From Ustilago trichophora (taxonomy: Eukaryota > Basidiomycota > Ustilaginomycetes > Ustilaginales > Ustilaginaceae), in NCBI GenBank assembly GCA_900323505.1, contig OOIN01000011.1, forward strand, positions 310,001 through 374,000: DNA of 64,000 nucleotides, given 5' to 3'. The notes beneath the pieces are model-generated. The model saw only the letters and a program-made list of their open reading frames with translations, ran no database searches and was not told the origin of the DNA. A program made the translations under genes and the position numbers. Numbering within the stretch: position 1 is the stretch's first letter; every line of letters starts with the position of its first letter. Positions 21,501-31,069 of this stretch are shown in pieces.

Positions 21501-22910
21501 GCAGGTACCCTCGTCCAGAAGAGCATCAGCAACACCAGCAGCGGCTCCACGCCAACGCTTCCAAGCATTGCAGAGGCTTCTACGCCGGTCCGTGCCGGAA
21601 GCCGACCCTACCTTGCTCGAGGTCCTAGCCGCCGTCGCCATGCTGGCTCGTTCAGCGCCCAAGATCTGGCACAGGGAGCGGCCATGACGCCCAGCGCCAG
21701 CAATCAGCCACCGTTCAATCTCGGGGACTTGCAAGCAGCCTCGGCCTACAATACGCCAGCACGAGGTGCCAGAAGCCGTCGCCAGGGCAGCTGGGGCAAC
21801 AGCGCCAGCAGTGCCGCCACCTTCGCACAATCCGACTCTTCCGAGCGCAGTGCCGCAGTGGATGGCATGCAGTCGACTGCGCCGAGCACACCCGGTGGTA
21901 GCGCTGCCACAGCGTCGCAGCGAAATATCTTCGCCACCCCAGGCGCTATGAGCACGCCAACTTCGTCCAGACAGAAACGCTCCGGCTCCAATGCCAGCTC
22001 AGCCATCGAGACGGGACCCTTGGCAGCTTCGACGGGCGCCATGACGCCTCGCAGCCAGGTGGGCACTCCTGCTACACCAGCTGCAGGGACTGCCAAGCGG
22101 CATGCTGCTTCTCAGTCGACTGGAACTGCTGGAGGTGCGGCTGCTACCACTGCGGCAGGCAGCAGGCTGCACATGGCCCTGTCAGATCCCAAGATTGCGG
22201 TCGATGATCACTTGCTCGACATGGTCGACAATATCACCAAGCTGTCGGCTCGTGTGTGGTCGATACTGTTCGAGCATCTTCGATCCGCAGGCGTGGATGA
22301 CAAGCCAGCGAGCGTATCAGAAGCGCAGGCCGATGCCACAGAGGCTTCCGCGCCACAGATCTCTGCGGAAGGAGCAGAAAGGAATGAATACTCAGCTGAA
22401 AGTGACAGCGGCAAAGAAGCCTCCGAAGATAATCCGGCCCCCAAACCAGACTCGACTGAGGACTCTGCATCCATGCAAAAGCTACACGAACTGAAACAAC
22501 TTGCTCAGCTCACCGATTCAATCACTTCGCAATTGCGCTCGACCTACCTTCGCGCCAGAGAGGAAGAAAGACAGCGTCCATCCAATCCTCCTTCCCCGAC
22601 CTTGGCAGCAGCCACTGCTGCTGTCGCTGCTTCTGACGCCATGAATCCCGATGCCACATCCGGCACGGACGCGGTGACACGTGGTTTGGCAGCATCGCCG
22701 GACAACATCACTCAGGAAACGGCCAGCAAGCTATTCGATGAAAGCCACCAATTTGTACGCGCCATCGTCAACACTTCGACGCTGATCAAGACGATTTCTG
22801 TCTCGCACGAGTTCCCAAGGGAGCTGAGGAGGATGCTGGGCCAGGTTGCGCAGGCATGTTCCAATCTGACGGTATATCTGCTCTGGTTGAGTCCTGCTAG
22901 TGTTTCGTAG
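18519..22910 (+). CDS. sog2: Sog2-like leucine-rich repeat protein of the RAM/NDR kinase pathway
   Basis: Large cytoplasmic scaffold (1463 aa from the first ATG) of the RAM signalling pathway, which controls polarised growth and cell separation through the Cbk1/NDR kinase. After a Ser/Ala-rich N-terminus come five to six leucine-rich repeats (~198-327), for example LEILDLSRNKIRKLP and LRVLSMNANRLTELP. The family's SOG2 region follows at ~800-960 (LSTLPPSTISKAVPVPVLKF, then FALSQIHAAIGQFMTPVI) and resumes at ~1225-1463 with helices near the C-terminus. Between them is disordered Ser/Pro/Ala sequence with many possible phosphosites. The reading frame opens before 18519 but has no ATG there; an upstream exon is not excluded. 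Confidence 0.87.
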   Translation: MNVGQRGARAQMAPNPSNLAASRDTTSRVPAPAASAGMAGIGAGRSGAAASYRSYAPHPDHNSTSQWSTFDSSHQADLSQGYGGFPSTPSTSSFDAQPRALDSMSLPSSSSLYTSQSMQHLAAHSAEGASASANGSSSTSNPSQRSISEAELLAFVSNKRTKAKTNGTETHHKTSSTSGRDRSVQHKDGGESANSIDTLDLCHKRIDRVPDALVDMIRHEVVRLALGYNHITRLPDNFADLHSLRYLNIRANNFAHFPDCITKMPNLEILDLSRNKIRKLPKDPGRLLALRVLSMNANRLTELPTWVGKMKHLRILKLDNNPLEWPPPHISKMPNVAPPKPPSSSSSSAAAEREKAKRFEDRQMLVWIAKLRSWIIDPANQPRTSAEIAAAQPTATFEQLQEARVQPGAIADFASPTRAEVAELPAEPSDGLMSLQVQVPESVSDRTRRPGADNVALASQASIESGSLVTTEAVASESPSAATALLPPLIPQPPSHDDDTNALAHPVASGSPQYRQAAALPVSPSEHMQDAHPVQQPTLDSQSLQAAMSGHLRRPMGSQFTAADDPDARQHARNNSHSVVQDIAATHLMEGRRSLKSKKSLPDLRKSHEDILQERREILAEQLPPVRAPQVSVQIQDEMSRDRSQSTASSAAASDAGSSHNHSAVAQPSTRKPLLQARRMPRPSLGNVVGPSTRQGHEGTASGYTNHGGHNTSHFGAGSSQGGGLRKLSLPTVGATQAAAEAAAAALAARAGYSSNTPPRFDVGHGRMASDRADNNWPSRSASPTVNGSRTAADQERNSYFRRLSTLPPSTISKAVPVPVLKFVDGTRGVLFALSQIHAAIGQFMTPVIDERISGQFHRLLDISNGSVANLINALDRFDSLSRRGTPDPTVIRGVLVTCKDSVITFRKLVSVLQLQLRALQSSSDVRYARTLLLMLYGSMAEVSNSWTEMAPLVEAVQPYLTQADLDAGSPASSDVAPAAALVATDKATPPSTRAGTLVQKSISNTSSGSTPTLPSIAEASTPVRAGSRPYLARGPSRRRHAGSFSAQDLAQGAAMTPSASNQPPFNLGDLQAASAYNTPARGARSRRQGSWGNSASSAATFAQSDSSERSAAVDGMQSTAPSTPGGSAATASQRNIFATPGAMSTPTSSRQKRSGSNASSAIETGPLAASTGAMTPRSQVGTPATPAAGTAKRHAASQSTGTAGGAAATTAAGSRLHMALSDPKIAVDDHLLDMVDNITKLSARVWSILFEHLRSAGVDDKPASVSEAQADATEASAPQISAEGAERNEYSAESDSGKEASEDNPAPKPDSTEDSASMQKLHELKQLAQLTDSITSQLRSTYLRAREEERQRPSNPPSPTLAAATAAVAASDAMNPDATSGTDAVTRGLAASPDNITQETASKLFDESHQFVRAIVNTSTLIKTISVSHEFPRELRRMLGQVAQACSNLTVYLLWLSPASVS

Positions 22911-23041
22911 TTTTCAATGCTCAAAAAAATGACTCGAGACGGATGGGGGTGACCGTGGTTTGATTGTGTGGTTTTGTGATTCTATCGAATTGAAGTTGCA
23001 GTACAGTGTGGTACGCAGAAAATGAGATCCTAGGATGCACT

Positions 23042-25147
23042 TCAAACCATCACAATGCCATTTCCAGATCCAACATCCGCCGGGTTCTTGGCAGCCTTCC
23101 TGATCAGATCCTCAGCCAGACTCTTGACTCCATCGCCGTCCTGTGCATCCGCTGCCTTCTTGGCCAGATGTTTAGCATACTGTTGAACCGGATCCAACTC
23201 TGACTCACCTGGTCTACCTCCCATACCACCAGCGATGGGCTTTGTACGCCAGTTGAACAGGTAGAAGCGAAGGAAGCCGTCTCCGGGCCCGAACTTCTGT
23301 TCTTGGAGGAAGAGTGGATTGTCCATGACGGTTACGCAGTTTACTACGTCGAAGGCGTGATCCCGTGCGATGATGAGGAGGGTCTGGATGAGGTCGTTGA
23401 GTCGGGTTTTGAGTAGGGCTTTGACGGCGGGAGTTTCGGAATCCCAGGGAGTGACGGAGGATTCGTCGGAAAGCTCGGCGGGGGTAAGGTTGGTGAGGTT
23501 GTTGGCTTGCCAGGGTGCTTTACCGCTCGCCAGGGCCAGGGCTCGCTCCGAGGTGGGGGAAGAGCTGGAAGCGCCCACGGGAGAAGCAGATGGTTGGGCA
23601 GGGTCGTTCTGGAAGACAACGTCCGTGGCGTAGTAAAACAAGTAAGCGGCATTCAAGCTCTGATGCTTTTCGTCATCCAAGATGCTACTTGGCAACGAGT
23701 AGAATGCAAACATGTCTGTGATTTTGCCTTGTGCATTCTCGACGACATAAGTCCACGTCACCTGGCCCTCTCTACGCTTCTCACCTCCCTTTGCGCCATC
23801 TGCAGTGGTGCCCTCTTTACCCCTACCAGAGAGGAGAATGTGCTCCACTTCATGGTCGCTGAATCGGGGAGCCATGTCGAAACGACGCATGTAGCGACGC
23901 ATCAGTTTGCCCACCGCTGCAACATCGCGGTGCTCCATTTCTCTCAGACCGGCAAGGTTGTGCGTCGCGGGTAGGGCGAATCGTTTGACATGGGCATCCA
24001 TCGACATGTTGTGCGGGACAGCAGAGAATCCGATCTCGGCGAGCTTCTTGGCGTTGATGGTTCGGTGATAGTATCGCGCGCATGAGACGGGGGTGGGCAG
24101 AACGGATCCGACCGTGTAGATGGCGTGGAATACGCCTGTGAGATGGCACTGGCGGGTGACTTCTTTGATGAGAACGGGCGCAAGACGCTTGGAGCGAAGC
24201 TTCTTGTGGACGCAGAGGAAGTTGATCTCGGTCGATTGGTAGGACTTTTCCCTCACGCGGAGCTCGTGTGGGATGCCACTGATGAAAGCGACCAGCTTCT
24301 TGGTCGAAACGACGCGGACGCCGATGTGCCAGGTCTTGTGGTAGCCAGGATGCTTTAGGACCCAATGCAGGAATTCGGGCGAGTAGTCGAAGCGGAAGGT
24401 CGCGTCGTCGTCCTCAACGTAGTTGGCACTGAGCAGATCGTAAACCTCTTTGAGCTCGACTTGGTTGTCCACGTCAACCATGACCCATTCGAAATCGGCG
24501 GGTAGCGGGTACGGTTCTTGCCTGACCTGCTCCGGAGGCACACTAGCCTCGATAGAACCTTCCTCCTTGGCCGCCACAACGGGAGCATCGGTAGGCTTCA
24601 TGACAGGCTGGGTCTTCCAAAACTTGTGATCGGCAATCGCCTTTTGCGCCTTTTGCTTGGACTCTTGCGATTTGAGCATGGCATCGCGCTCCAGATTCAT
24701 CATGGCCATGACCTTGGCGAGGTTGGCTTTGGTGACCGAGTTGGCGGCTGTGGTGCCGTGCTCTGCGGCGACGGCTTTTTGCACCTGGCTGACAACATCG
24801 TCGCTAATCTTGCCTGCTTGGGTGTTGCCCGAGGCCAACAGCTTGCCTTCCGAGGCGGAGGTGGAGGATGAAGGGGCAAGACCGAGCTTCTTGCGCAGCT
24901 TGGCGGCAGCTTTGGACTTTTTCTTCTTGCGTTGCTTGGCGGTCAGGCCGTCGGCTCCAGTGGTGGAAGAAGGATCCTCATCTTCGTCATTGTCATCATC
25001 GCTGCCATCGTCATCGACATCAACTACAGAAGCAGAGGGATTGGTGCCGGGAACAGCGCTGCTGCTTGAGGCTTGAGTTGTTGGGGCAGAAGAAGAAGTT
25101 GAAGCAGCAGCTTGTGCGCCTTTGCTCGAGTCAGCGACTCCCGACAT
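23042..25147 (-). CDS. nmt1: glycylpeptide N-tetradecanoyltransferase (N-myristoyltransferase)
   Basis: Transfers myristate from myristoyl-CoA to N-terminal glycines in the cytosol; essential in yeasts. Length 701 aa. The first ~200 residues are Ser-rich and acidic, with a Lys-rich segment (KQRKKKKSKAAAKLRKKLG), as in ribosome-associated NMTs. The catalytic domain starts near HKFWKTQPVMK and shows EINFLCVHKKLRSKRLAPVL, the acyl-CoA binding signature. A Gly/Lys insert and a Ser/Pro insert interrupt the second half. After FYLFNWRTKPIAGG come ~60 residues before the C-terminal GNGIVMV; the yeast enzyme has a much shorter link. The ATG at 25147 is the first in frame; upstream codons are reached only through GTG. 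Confidence 0.94.
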   Translation of the reverse strand: MSGVADSSKGAQAAASTSSSAPTTQASSSSAVPGTNPSASVVDVDDDGSDDDNDEDEDPSSTTGADGLTAKQRKKKKSKAAAKLRKKLGLAPSSSTSASEGKLLASGNTQAGKISDDVVSQVQKAVAAEHGTTAANSVTKANLAKVMAMMNLERDAMLKSQESKQKAQKAIADHKFWKTQPVMKPTDAPVVAAKEEGSIEASVPPEQVRQEPYPLPADFEWVMVDVDNQVELKEVYDLLSANYVEDDDATFRFDYSPEFLHWVLKHPGYHKTWHIGVRVVSTKKLVAFISGIPHELRVREKSYQSTEINFLCVHKKLRSKRLAPVLIKEVTRQCHLTGVFHAIYTVGSVLPTPVSCARYYHRTINAKKLAEIGFSAVPHNMSMDAHVKRFALPATHNLAGLREMEHRDVAAVGKLMRRYMRRFDMAPRFSDHEVEHILLSGRGKEGTTADGAKGGEKRREGQVTWTYVVENAQGKITDMFAFYSLPSSILDDEKHQSLNAAYLFYYATDVVFQNDPAQPSASPVGASSSSPTSERALALASGKAPWQANNLTNLTPAELSDESSVTPWDSETPAVKALLKTRLNDLIQTLLIIARDHAFDVVNCVTVMDNPLFLQEQKFGPGDGFLRFYLFNWRTKPIAGGMGGRPGESELDPVQQYAKHLAKKAADAQDGDGVKSLAEDLIRKAAKNPADVGSGNGIVMV

Positions 25148-25680
25148 CTTTTCTTCTATGAGTGAAGAGGTTCCGCTTCTAGGGTGTTTGCCAAGGCAAT
25201 GATGGAAGGGATGAGAACAACAAGGGAAGGGGCTGTGTGCGTGTGTATGTATGCTTGGCGTGATCGATTCCACTGGTTCGGTCCCTCGTGTGAGCCGGAC
25301 AGCCGTGCACGATTGGTTGCACGGAGCCCTGAACGCCACGAGGTGGGAAGGTGTTGGACTGACTGAGATGTCCGAATTCCGAGATTTGAGCGTGAATTTG
25401 TGTGTTGGTTAGGAACCTTTTCATTGGAAATTTGATTTCTATTTCTTTTTTTGAGAATTGCCGATTTTTTTGCTGCCCCATGTGTGGGCACTCGCAACCA
25501 TCCTCTTCCTCACCATATCTTTATCCACTCCAACATAGATCCTATCAAGCTTTCCAAGCGCAGACTTATCAGCTAGCTAATACTTCGCAGCTGAGCTCAA
25601 TCTGCTTGCACATCCGACCCCCGGCAGCCTCGCATATCTCACAGAGGACGACTTCGGCACTGGAAGCAAGGATCCACACC
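25148..25680. other. divergent promoter nmt1 / nsa1
   Basis: 533 bases between two head-to-head housekeeping genes. Long frames run across it from both sides but without an ATG at the far end, so they are treated as leaders. No other feature seen. Confidence 0.55.
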
Positions 25681-27420
25681 ATGCCCAACGACACCGCTCT
25701 GCTCGAGGATGCCAGCTCGTCGCATCGCATTTATATCGGTGACTCTATCGGTTGTCTCCGTGTAGCTCAGTGCGACCCTCCATCCGCTCTTCCCAAGGAC
25801 TATGCCGGACCATCTGTCAAACCTATTATCCTCCCCAATTTCAAGTCACATTCCGACCATGCCGTTCAGCGCATTGCCAACGGCGTGCTCGGCTCCGACG
25901 TCTACGTCGTAGCTATGGCCCGCAAGAATGCCAATATTGACGTGGTGCAGATTGTCAACCAATCCCTGCCATCTACCAGCACCGCTCCCGCCTCGGTATC
26001 AGAGCTGCGCGCTCGCATCCTCTGCACCATCCACGAGACGCACATGAAGGCCGGCATTCAGCGATTCATCGGCCTTGCTGTCGGCTCTGAGGGTGTATAC
26101 AGCGTCACGAGCTCGGGTGTCTTCCGCTTTACCCCCATTTCAGTCTCAGGTGGACAAGAGGCCACAGCTGAATTGGGCGAACCAAGAATTCTCGACCATC
26201 TCCCTTCGCCACTTCAACACGCCAGCTTCTACCCGGCCTCCGACCCAACTCACTTTTGCTACGGTGGAGAAGACATCCCCATCTCCCTGTGGCACATTCC
26301 AACCGCGCTCTCAGAACAACCGCAAGATTCAGTGGCTGATATGAGCATCGAATCCATTAGAACCACCGAAGATTTGTCGGGTCTCAACAGCAAGCAGAGG
26401 AAACGCAAACGACAGCTCGAGGCCAAGTCCAAAGCCCGCGAGCTTGTCTGGGGCGAAGTGTGGCGTGCGAAGAACTTGCCCAATGACAATTTGTCGCTTC
26501 CAAGACGCGCCAACATCACCTCAACTTGCATACTTGGTCTCAGTGCCAACACGGCGGAGGAAGGCGAACCAGGCTCGGTCGGCGATCAGACATTCATTGC
26601 GGTGGGAACGAAGGACGGGCTGGTGCGGGTCTTCCAACCCAACTCGGCGCGGAAGCACGTACGCGAGATCCGCGTGGTGCCAGCGGGCCAAGGTGCGGTG
26701 AAAACCCTCTGCTCGTCATCCGCCGCACTCGATGCACAGCAGGGTGGCCTGCTGTTTGTAGGCGATACCGGCTCCAAGCTGTACGCTGTGGACTGGCAGA
26801 CAGGTGCTGTGCTGTACGGCTACAAGGGGATGGGTCAGGTCGGTGCTACGCTCTCTATGGCTGTCCTCCCCCGCACGAACAGCACCAAGAAGAACATGGA
26901 ACCGGAAGCATTGGTGACAGTCTCTTCGGACAGCCTGGTTCGTTTGCACTCGACAGTACCCGCTGCTCTCGCTGTTCCGAAAGCAGGCGCATCGCCGGAG
27001 AAGGGCGAAGTGGTGTGGAGCAAGATGATCGCCAATGCGAGCAGCCAGAGCGTCCATGCGACACCCACCGCGGTCGTATGGGATGGTGTTTTGCCGGCTG
27101 AGCTCAAGAGGCGTAGAGTTGTAGGTGGGGAGGATGAAGAGGAGGATGAGGACGAGGACGAGGAGGATGAGGTCTGGGCGAAGATGCAAGAAGTTGGCTC
27201 CAAGGGCCGTGGCAAGTCTGGGCAACGTAATGGGAGTGCTCAGGATGATGTCGAGAACGATGAGGGTGAAGCTGAAGATGACGAGGATGAGGACGATGAT
27301 GAAGATGAAGATGATGATGAAGAAGAAGAGGAGGAGGAAGTAGTGCAAAAGAAGCCCACGAACGGAAACGCAAAGAGGAAGGGTGGTAAGCCTGCCCAGT
27401 CCAAAAAGAGTCGCAAGTAA
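25681..27420 (+). CDS. nsa1: Nsa1/WDR74-like ribosome biogenesis protein
   Basis: Nucleolar WD40 protein of 579 aa, likely the Nsa1 (WDR74) factor of the 60S pre-ribosome. The propeller covers ~15-450: RIYIGDSIGCLRVAQCD near the start, FIAVGTKDGLVRVFQP and LLFVGDTGSKLYAVDWQTG, LVTVSSDSLVRLHS later. The segment DLSGLNSKQRKRKRQLEAK is a basic insertion. The C-terminal ~110 residues are strongly acidic (Glu/Asp runs) and end in a Lys-rich tail (KRKGGKPAQSKKSRK), usual for nucleolar proteins. The ATG at 25681 follows a good pyrimidine-rich leader; an earlier in-frame ATG at 25480 would add 67 residues with no family match. The assignment rests on overall pattern; another WD40 assembly factor is possible. 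Confidence 0.77.
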   Translation: MPNDTALLEDASSSHRIYIGDSIGCLRVAQCDPPSALPKDYAGPSVKPIILPNFKSHSDHAVQRIANGVLGSDVYVVAMARKNANIDVVQIVNQSLPSTSTAPASVSELRARILCTIHETHMKAGIQRFIGLAVGSEGVYSVTSSGVFRFTPISVSGGQEATAELGEPRILDHLPSPLQHASFYPASDPTHFCYGGEDIPISLWHIPTALSEQPQDSVADMSIESIRTTEDLSGLNSKQRKRKRQLEAKSKARELVWGEVWRAKNLPNDNLSLPRRANITSTCILGLSANTAEEGEPGSVGDQTFIAVGTKDGLVRVFQPNSARKHVREIRVVPAGQGAVKTLCSSSAALDAQQGGLLFVGDTGSKLYAVDWQTGAVLYGYKGMGQVGATLSMAVLPRTNSTKKNMEPEALVTVSSDSLVRLHSTVPAALAVPKAGASPEKGEVVWSKMIANASSQSVHATPTAVVWDGVLPAELKRRRVVGGEDEEEDEDEDEEDEVWAKMQEVGSKGRGKSGQRNGSAQDDVENDEGEAEDDEDEDDDEDEDDDEEEEEEEVVQKKPTNGNAKRKGGKPAQSKKSRK

Positions 27421-27658
27421 TCCACCTGTCATCCCAACACCAACATCCTTTATTTGGTCACACTCGACACTTTGTATTCCCCTCTTCGCAATCTCATTCT
27501 CACCTGAACATTATAAGCACCTCGATTCACACTTTAAGCTTTACGCTTGCCGCCTCGTTTGTGCGTAGAAAGGATCTCGGTTTCACCGAGATTGTGGTTG
27601 CTACACAGAAATACAAAAAATGTTCTTACATGGTCACGGAGAATGCTGAATGGTTTGC

Positions 27659-30600
27659 TTAGAGTCGGAGCGTTGTCGGGGGACTATTTCTGCCAGTTGT
27701 AGTGGCAGTAGCAGTAGATCTTGATCGACGTTCAAAGCTTTCCATGGCATGTTTGAGTCTGTTGCTACCACTGCCGGTGTGACTGCCGGTGCTGGCTTGT
27801 CTGGATCCAGCCTCCTTGCGAATCTTGTCCCCTACCACTTGGTCCCTCATGTCTCTTTTGCTACTTTCTCCATCCAAGCCTGACCCAGTGGTACAGCTGC
27901 TACCAATGACACTTTCCAATCGACAAATGCGATCCGCTTTCAACTCGAGCAACTCTACCGCCTCCAGTACGTGTTGAGCCAAGATTCGCCTTTTTGTCTT
28001 GCTCATGCTGGGACTCATTGTCTTGAGCTCATCGGCAAGTTCACCGTACAACATGCGTTGATGCAGGAACTCATCCCAATGCTCTTGAAGGATGATTCGT
28101 AGCGTTGCCAGTTGGTCTTCTCCAATCCTTGGCGCCGAATGACGCGTCGAAGGATCCAGAGCATCGAGGAGGATTGATTCTTCCAAATCTACAGCTTCCC
28201 GTCGTCGTTCGGCTTGCAAAAGCCGGGCTCGACGAGAGGCTTTTCGCTCAGCAGAACGGGTGGAGGAGTTGCAAACGGTGCATAGATGAGGTGTGTGCGT
28301 GTGCTGATGAGGGCTCAGAAGCGATGTTGCGCGGGAGGCACGCGTCTCGGCAAGTTGAGAGATCTCGTTCTCGTCGAGATCGGTTTCGACAACGGCAGGA
28401 GGCGGAGGCGGAGGCGGAGGCGGAGGAGGGTTGTTGCGGCGACGCTGGCGTTCGCGCTGTATACGGATATTCTCAGCAACCGCATCAAGTGTGCGGTCGT
28501 ACTCTTCGACGTGGTCTTGGCGGCCGAATGAGACTCGGCGGTGGTAGTGTTCGTCTGAATCTGGGTCGATGGGATCGGTCCGCACTTCGACGCGTTCTCG
28601 TGGGTAGGCGGGATGGGAGGAGCGAGCGGAAGAGTGGCGGACTGGATGGACAGGGTCAGATGCGGGATGCGCGTCTTCTTCGTAGAAGCGTTCTTCCCGA
28701 CGGGAGGCACTGGTGCGCGTACGCCTGCTTCTCCTCTCCACAGGGGTGGGCTGGACGAGATGATCTAGAACAAGCCCGTTGAGACCTTCGACTTCGTCGG
28801 CAAGGCTCAGGACTTGAAGACGGAGAGCTTCGATGGCGTCCCATGGATCGCGACCTGCGGGAAAGTTGTCCTGGTGTCGATAGGCTGCATGTTGCGGTCG
28901 TGTAGGAGGCGGTTGAGGGATGTCGGTCTCGCGGTCGAGCCCGGTGGCATTTCGATACTGCTCCTCCATCGCGCTTCTCAGTTTGTCGAGCTCGGCATAG
29001 AGGCGATTGACCACTTCGACTCGGCTACGTCCGTCTTGCTGGGGTGCAACTGTCTCCCTAATCTCAGGCTGGGCTTGGGGCGTAGGCTTTGGTACGTCCG
29101 CCTGAGTGGCTTGAGAAGTGGAAGAAGTGGTCTGCACGTGCAGATTCTGGTTGTGCTGCGTCTGCTCCGTGTTCGACTGCTGCAACTTTTGCAAGATAAG
29201 CTGGACAAGCTGCTCCTCCGACGAAGCAGGCTGAGAGGCCCGCACGTCCTTGAGCGCGGTCTGCATCTCGGATCGCAAGCCCTGGAACTCGTGACTCTGC
29301 TGCTCCTGTGCCTGTTCGAGATTGAGGATTCTTTCGCCTGCTCGATCGAGTTCGATTTGAATACCGTCAACAAAGCAGCGAAGGTTGACGAGCTCTTCGA
29401 GACGAGCGTCTTGGTTGCCTACTGCGCCGTCAAAGGGTCGGTGCTTGACGGTGTCGCGTGCTTTGACGGGAGAGCCGAGAGCGGAGGTGAGACCTGTCAC
29501 GTCTGGCAAGCGTACACCCCAGGGCGAGGTCGCATCGTTGCCAGTAGCGGCCTTTGGGTGTGCAGGGTAGCCGTGCGAGTTGAAGCGGGCCGCGTCAAAG
29601 GCCTTGGCTGCATTTGGTGCGACTTCGGGCTCAACACGAGTGCGAGCACTAGATGCCTGGCTGCCTGGTCCAAATCCACTACCGCCAGAGTTGGAGGCGC
29701 TGCCATCATCCATTTCCTCTCCACCTGCGTCTCCTGCCCTGCGTGTGACCTCGACATCTCGCTGCAATCGACGTGCCAGATCCTCGAACGCACTGACGGC
29801 GGAGACGGACGACGGACGTGCAACTCGGGGCTGCTGGTGTACATGTTGGCGCTGGGTATCAGCTCGCCCATTGTTCTTGCCGGCGTACAGGACACCATCG
29901 ATCGAAGGGGCTGGCGTGGGACTGTCGGGACTTTTGGAGCGGTCACCAATGAGTGTGCGCAGGGCTGGAGAAGTGAGTGTCCTAGATGCAAGATGCTGTT
30001 GGTAGTCGGCAGCGTTCATGCCAAAAGTGTTGGTGGCTCGTGGCGACGCAAAAGGTCCAGTCGGGTCGGGACGGGGCCTCATGTGCTGCTGCTGCTGCTG
30101 TTGTTGTTGTTGTTGTTTTTGTTTTTGTTGTTGGTGCTGAGCAGGCGCGCGCCTGTTGGGCGCATCCCTACGAGAACGATGCTCGCCATCAGTGTCAGTG
30201 TGAATGTCGAAATCGATGCGGTCAAGCGTGTCCTGACCGAGGCTGGGACGCTGGCGGAAGTTGGCAGTCATGGTAGCCGTGTGGCCAGCGGGAGTAGCTG
30301 CAAAGTTGCGGTGGTTGCCTGTGCTGTTGAAAGTGGCAGTGCGGACATTGATGGCATCGGATTCACCCGAGTCGGTGGCAGAGTCGCCCTCGGATTCGGT
30401 CTCGCTTTCGATATGAGGCTGACGAGGCACTGCGCTGGGTCGAGATTGAGTTGTTGCAGGTCTGTGAGAGGAGGACGCCGGTGTGTGTCCGGCAGCTTGC
30501 GAGCCTACGTACCCCGACGAATACTTTCCAGGTCGGTAAGGGCTCTTGGAGGGCGAAGATTCCAAACGGTGCTGAGCCAGCGAGCGCATTCGCTCTTGAT

Positions 30601-31069
30601 ACGAAGTTTGAGAAGGCACGGTGCTTCGAACACCGCGTCCGACGCCGGGTATCAAGCTCTCGTCAGCATCGAGCTGGTCCAGACGATCTGAAGCCACGGG
30701 CATGTTGGAAGTTCTCGAAGGTCTGCCAACGGTGGTAGCGAGAGTCGGAGGTGCGGATGCAAAATCGTCCTCTCGACCGATGCGGTCGTACGTGTCAAAA
30801 GTGGACGATGCCGAGGTGAGATCAGGCCTGCGCATTTGTGGATAGTGAGTTGGCCCACTAGGCTGAAGTAGACGAGATTCGATGCTGACTCTGTTGAGTT
30901 CCTCTTGTGATTCGGGGATGTAGATGTCGTGGGAGAAGTCAGGGTGGGAGGTTGCAAGCGGTTGTCGACGATCGACAGCAGCGCGAGTAGGACGCGAGCC
31001 AAGTTCGGATGGTGGTTGGTGATAAGATGTGGATGCTACGGGATAGTGAAGATGAGCAGCTCTGGACAT
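27659..31069 (-). CDS. Cep57 microtubule-binding domain protein, candidate spindle pole body component
   Basis: Long, mostly disordered protein (1136 aa) with a coiled segment in the middle (~570-640, ELDRAGERILNLEQAQEQQS) and a Cep57-type microtubule-binding region at the end. The latter starts with HTHTPHLCTVCNSS (~930), continues through DEFLHQRMLYGELADELKTM and ends with VLEAVELLELKADRICRLE (~1055). In fungi this arrangement is seen in Ppc89-like spindle pole body scaffolds; that role is inferred. There is a Gln-rich tract (~315-330), a run of eleven prolines (~880) and many Ser/Arg sites. The first ATG of the frame is at 31069 (MSRAAHLHYPV); the frame continues through the CAG repeat at 31405 only by GTG. 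Divergent from gyp7. Confidence 0.72.
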   Translation of the reverse strand: MSRAAHLHYPVASTSYHQPPSELGSRPTRAAVDRRQPLATSHPDFSHDIYIPESQEELNRVSIESRLLQPSGPTHYPQMRRPDLTSASSTFDTYDRIGREDDFASAPPTLATTVGRPSRTSNMPVASDRLDQLDADESLIPGVGRGVRSTVPSQTSYQERMRSLAQHRLESSPSKSPYRPGKYSSGYVGSQAAGHTPASSSHRPATTQSRPSAVPRQPHIESETESEGDSATDSGESDAINVRTATFNSTGNHRNFAATPAGHTATMTANFRQRPSLGQDTLDRIDFDIHTDTDGEHRSRRDAPNRRAPAQHQQQKQKQQQQQQQQQQHMRPRPDPTGPFASPRATNTFGMNAADYQQHLASRTLTSPALRTLIGDRSKSPDSPTPAPSIDGVLYAGKNNGRADTQRQHVHQQPRVARPSSVSAVSAFEDLARRLQRDVEVTRRAGDAGGEEMDDGSASNSGGSGFGPGSQASSARTRVEPEVAPNAAKAFDAARFNSHGYPAHPKAATGNDATSPWGVRLPDVTGLTSALGSPVKARDTVKHRPFDGAVGNQDARLEELVNLRCFVDGIQIELDRAGERILNLEQAQEQQSHEFQGLRSEMQTALKDVRASQPASSEEQLVQLILQKLQQSNTEQTQHNQNLHVQTTSSTSQATQADVPKPTPQAQPEIRETVAPQQDGRSRVEVVNRLYAELDKLRSAMEEQYRNATGLDRETDIPQPPPTRPQHAAYRHQDNFPAGRDPWDAIEALRLQVLSLADEVEGLNGLVLDHLVQPTPVERRSRRTRTSASRREERFYEEDAHPASDPVHPVRHSSARSSHPAYPRERVEVRTDPIDPDSDEHYHRRVSFGRQDHVEEYDRTLDAVAENIRIQRERQRRRNNPPPPPPPPPPPAVVETDLDENEISQLAETRASRATSLLSPHQHTHTPHLCTVCNSSTRSAERKASRRARLLQAERRREAVDLEESILLDALDPSTRHSAPRIGEDQLATLRIILQEHWDEFLHQRMLYGELADELKTMSPSMSKTKRRILAQHVLEAVELLELKADRICRLESVIGSSCTTGSGLDGESSKRDMRDQVVGDKIRKEAGSRQASTGSHTGSGSNRLKHAMESFERRSRSTATATTTGRNSPPTTLRL
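30084..30137. repeat. CTG/TTG (CAG/CAA) repeat coding for glutamines
   Basis: Imperfect trinucleotide repeat inside the Cep57-domain gene. Read on the minus strand it codes for a Gln tract interrupted by Lys. It is a likely site of length variation. Confidence 0.75.

Noticed and set aside
28814..30691. 625-codon open frame antisense to the Cep57-domain gene
   Set aside because: No domain or sensible composition (Leu runs from CAG repeats); a shadow of the minus-strand gene.
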